A DNA stretch of 64,000 bases from JAFGRU01 sp016934985 (GTDB lineage Bacteria; Desulfobacterota; Desulfuromonadia; Desulfuromonadales; JAAYDE01). The stretch covers positions 558,001 to 622,000 of the forward strand of contig CAXXJQ010000003.1 in assembly GCA_963665045.2 (NCBI GenBank). The letters are read 5' to 3'. The position numbers and the translations under genes were made by a program. The stretch's first letter is position 1, and each line of letters opens with the position of its first letter. Of the stretch, positions 61,422-64,000 are shown one piece after another. Below the pieces are notes generated by a model. It was not told the DNA's origin. It was given only the letters and a program-made list of their open reading frames with translations, and did no database searches.

Positions 61422-62747
61422 ATGGACGACCTTGACAGTCAATTATACGATGTTGATATTACCAAGCTTTTTTTTACCGACCTGAACGGGAAGTTAATGA
61501 ACCTCTCGGTTAACAAGCAGGCCTTAAAAAACATTGTCGAAAACGGTGTTGGTTTCGATGGCAGCTCCATTGCCGGTTATGCCTCTGTTGAGCATAGTGA
61601 CCGCCTGCTTTTCCCGGACCTGGAAAGCTTTAAAAAAGTGACATTTTCCAACAAAACCGTAGGCTTTTTGGTTGGTAACGTACACAATGAGGAAGGTGCC
61701 CCCGCCAGTACCGATCCCCGGCATCTTCTCCAGCGAGTGGTTGCAGAGGCGGAAGAAGAGTTCGGGTACCGCTTTTTTGTGGGCCCCGAATACGAATTTT
61801 TTCTGCTCAATGGCGATGAGTTCGATCTTTCATCCAATAATGAATTTTCCGATGCGGTTCACTCCGACAATGCGGGTTATTTTCACTCCACCCCTCACGA
61901 CAAAGGGGAGTTGATTCGCCATGAAATCACCAAGATTTTAGCCGACTGTGGTATTCAGTATGAAAAGTCGCACCATGAAGTTACCCCGTCCCAACATGAG
62001 ATCAACCTCGAGTATACCGATACCCTGTCCGCCGCCGACAGGAGCCTGCTTTTTACATACATTACCCAGAAGGTGGCCGAAGAAAACGGTTTTTACGCCA
62101 GCTTCATGCCAAAACCTTTTGAAGATTACAACCGTAATGCCTTCCACATGCACCTCTCCTTGTTTGACAAGGACGGGAATAATCTGTTTTATGATCAAAA
62201 AATGGAAAAGAACCTAAGTTCCACGGCCAAAAATTTCATTGGCGGAATTTTGAAATACGCCAGGGAAACATCCATTATTATGGCTTCTACCGTAAATTCC
62301 TACAAAGCCTATGTAATTGAAAAAGAGGCGCCTATTGTCCGTGGTTGGGGCTTTAGAAACCGAAGCTCCATGGTAAGGGTGCCCTATGCGCTGTCTTCTG
62401 AGGCGACCCGAATTGAACTGCGAAGTCCGGACCCCAGTGGCAATGTCTATCTCCAGATGGCGGTTTTGATCAGCATGGGGCTGCAGGGTATACGCGAGAA
62501 GTTGGAGTGCAATTCCCCGGATAAGGGGAGCACTTATGAACGCAATTACGATGTCAGGGTATGGGACGAGAGGTTTCTGCCACGATGTTTTTACGAAGCC
62601 CTTGTCGAGGCGGAGAAAAGCACCTTCATGAAAGAGGTCCTGGGAGACTCTTTGTATAACAACTTCATGCAACTGAAAATTCAGGAGTGGGAAGATGACA
62701 GGGTCCACATTCCCAAGCGGGAACATCAAAGGTATCTGAATGTCTGA
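61422..62747 (+). CDS. Glutamine synthetase family ligase, atypical in the amino-acid site
   Basis: 441 residues from the ATG at 61422 with GGGAGGA upstream; the frame is open from within repeat copy E, so earlier ATGs were not used. The type I synthetase fold is clear: VGFDGSSIAGY (44-54), the metal Glu in GPEYEFFLL, PSQHEINLEY, NRSSMVRVP and RIELRSPDPSGN. Two spots differ from true glutamine synthetases. The glutamate loop NGSGMHxH reads NRNAFHMH, and the Arg after NSYK that binds the substrate carboxylate is Ala. No adenylylation Tyr motif is seen. It may amidate or ligate a related amino acid instead of L-glutamate. Confidence 0.85.
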   Translation: MDDLDSQLYDVDITKLFFTDLNGKLMNLSVNKQALKNIVENGVGFDGSSIAGYASVEHSDRLLFPDLESFKKVTFSNKTVGFLVGNVHNEEGAPASTDPRHLLQRVVAEAEEEFGYRFFVGPEYEFFLLNGDEFDLSSNNEFSDAVHSDNAGYFHSTPHDKGELIRHEITKILADCGIQYEKSHHEVTPSQHEINLEYTDTLSAADRSLLFTYITQKVAEENGFYASFMPKPFEDYNRNAFHMHLSLFDKDGNNLFYDQKMEKNLSSTAKNFIGGILKYARETSIIMASTVNSYKAYVIEKEAPIVRGWGFRNRSSMVRVPYALSSEATRIELRSPDPSGNVYLQMAVLISMGLQGIREKLECNSPDKGSTYERNYDVRVWDERFLPRCFYEALVEAEKSTFMKEVLGDSLYNNFMQLKIQEWEDDRVHIPKREHQRYLNV

Positions 62748-62831
62748 TTGAAATGAATAACCCTCCGAGCGATTTAGCTCATCTTAAACAATGTCAGTGC
62801 CTTGGACGTTTACTGGCTTAAGGTGTAATGC

Positions 62832-63356
62832 ATGGATATATTGGAAAAAATCAGATCAGACGATATAAACGCGGACCTGCTTTGCAGGGACGTGCTTGTT
62901 TCTCTTAGAAAAATTACCCAGGCTATTGATCTGCATTCCTGTAAACTGAGCCGGGAGTATGGACTGACAGGGCCCCAATTGGTAATTCTTCAGGAGCTGT
63001 CAAACCGGAACCGGACTTCGGTGACAGAGTTGAGCCAATCCATCAGTCTCAGTCAGGGGACTGTGACCGATATCCTTTCCCGCCTTGAAAGAAAAGGGCT
63101 GGTTGTCAAAAGGAAAAGTGAAACCGACAAACGTCGGACCGAAGTGGATGTGACCGACAAAGGCCGACAACTCCTGGTCAATGCGCCACCGCCTCTTCAG
63201 GAGACCTTTGTCAGGGAGTTTTTGGAGCTGAAAGAGTGGGAGCAGTTGATGATTCTCAGCTCTCTGCACCGCATTGTGGACTTGATGCAAGCAAGGAAAA
63301 TCGATGCATCGCCATTTCTTGTCTCGGGGTCATTTACGGAGGCACAGGCCAGATAA
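62832..63356 (+). CDS. MarR-family transcriptional regulator
   Basis: 174 residues. A winged helix-turn-helix covers about 45-130: LTGPQLVILQEL, then SVTELSQSISLSQGTVTDILSRL (recognition helix region) and the wing KRKSETDKRRTEV. MarR proteins bind DNA as dimers and release it on binding a small ligand. It lies 84 bp after the synthetase gene in the same direction and may control that gene or the truncated gene further on; members of this family also accompany ectoine genes. AAGGTG precedes the ATG. Confidence 0.9.
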   Translation: MDILEKIRSDDINADLLCRDVLVSLRKITQAIDLHSCKLSREYGLTGPQLVILQELSNRNRTSVTELSQSISLSQGTVTDILSRLERKGLVVKRKSETDKRRTEVDVTDKGRQLLVNAPPPLQETFVREFLELKEWEQLMILSSLHRIVDLMQARKIDASPFLVSGSFTEAQAR

Positions 63357-63945
63357 ACCCGCTGGGCCGGGGCTCACCCCTGTTTGATGAGAGATTTTTG
63401 GCTTGGTGGATTGGTGCTGCCAAATTTGAAAATTTTGTTTTATTTCTTCCTTCCAAATTGATTTAAAACCATTTTTTGAACATACGGTTAAGCATCTTTC
63501 TTCGCTTGACCTTCATGGCAATTCTTATAATAGAACCCATCAAGATTTAGATCATAGCAGTTTCTCTGAATTTATCCCGTCCGGCTACGCCAACTCTAAA
63601 TGTCTCTGAAATAATGCCATCCCCTGGTACGGGCGACCCGGTTGCCAGGCATCGCATTAAATGCCTGGCAGGCCAATTTGCCACTAATTCAATTGGTGCT
63701 AGGCTTGAAAATGAGGTTAGGAAAAATTTGCTGTCCGCATCAGGAAAACGTTCGGGAAACTCTGATGGCAACCGAAAGTCGGGAATAGATCTCGGCACCT
63801 CAGGTTATATGGGTTCAAAAGACATAACTAGCCGGGTTAAAGGAGGCCCTTTCTTTTCTAAAGAAATACCCCAGACACTATAGTCGTGAAACAATCTCAA
63901 CCTTAATACCTAAAAGACTTTTTTAGCTTCAACACGGAGGGAAAC
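63357..63945. other. Intergenic region with a perfect hairpin
   Basis: About 590 bp without a convincing gene. TGCCAGGCAT (63643-63652) and ATGCCTGGCA (63661-63670) form a perfect 10-bp stem with an eight-base loop and no T tract. Several shorter stems follow up to 63830. It could be a structured leader of the next gene or a small RNA; I cannot match it to a known riboswitch. Open frames across it are low in coding character. Confidence 0.35.
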
Positions 63946-64000
63946 ATGCCAAGGAGATTGAGGGTAAGACAGCGCCTGCTCTGGCCCCAATACGGATACT
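63946..64000 (+). CDS. Start of an unidentified gene, cut by window edge
   Basis: GGAGGG six bases before an ATG marks a strong translation start. Eighteen codons are visible (MPRRLRVRQRLLWPQYGY), too few to assign a family. Confidence 0.5.
   Translation, partial: MPRRLRVRQRLLWPQYGY

Overview
The window looks like chromosome from a deltaproteobacterium of the order Desulfuromonadales (Geobacter / Desulfuromonas / Pelobacter relatives). This is inferred from gene content: a cytochrome b-type succinate dehydrogenase/fumarate reductase (frdCAB), a single-chain pyruvate carboxylase, several sigma-54 response regulators, many chemoreceptors, a 2-hydroxyacyl-CoA dehydratase/activator-like pair and a KamA-family enzyme. 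No rRNA, tRNA, phage, integrase or CRISPR array was seen. Both ends cut genes.

Layout. 0-8.5 kb: partial PAS sensor, tgt, frdCAB, a solitary Cas6-like gene, eno. 8.9-16 kb: housekeeping run phoH - pgpH-like HD protein - ybeY - dgkA/PAP2 fusion - CBS/CorC protein - lnt. 16.5-20.6 kb: membrane protein, then rpsB, tsf, pyrH, frr. 20.7-28.3 kb: sigma-54 regulator, nfeD/stomatin pair, pyruvate carboxylase. 28.5-35.5 kb: thioesterase, ydbH-ynbE-ydbL envelope lipid module, cyanase, flavin disulfide-reductase homologue, class II aldolase. 35.5-44.6 kb: signalling island with two intact chemoreceptors, a dead Cache-type receptor gene, a receptor-tail remnant, and a histidine kinase / sigma-54 regulator pair preceded by a perfect sigma-54 promoter. 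44.7-47.3 kb: HgdC/HgdB-like pair with a membrane protein and a J-domain protein. 47.6-53.7 kb: polar amino-acid ABC transporter followed by a GlcD-type oxidase and an aminotransferase, which reads as amino-acid uptake and oxidation. 54-59.2 kb: zinc-ribbon trypsin-like protease, cupin, frameshifted DUF3352-like protein, phospholipase D. 59.4-64 kb: KamA-like radical SAM enzyme divergent from an atypical glutamine synthetase with a MarR regulator.

Most notable points. (1) A dispersed intergenic element of about 140 bp occurs five times (16.4, 22.2, 47.4, 55.8 and 61.3 kb). It has imperfect terminal inverted repeats and a strong internal hairpin. The two best copies are flanked by perfect 8-bp direct repeats, so it behaves like a miniature transposable element. 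(2) The KamA-like and glutamine-synthetase-like proteins both appear altered at substrate-recognition positions and face each other across a long control region. A beta-amino-acid (for example beta-glutamate/beta-glutamine) osmolyte pathway is one testable reading. (3) Other items are a Cas6-like gene without an array, gene decay among chemoreceptors, a poly-T frameshift in a signal peptide, and a trypsin-like protease with a long coiled coil between its catalytic His and Asp.

All assignments rest on reading motifs by eye. Coordinates of starts were adjusted where a ribosome-binding site, a promoter or the family's length argued for it.
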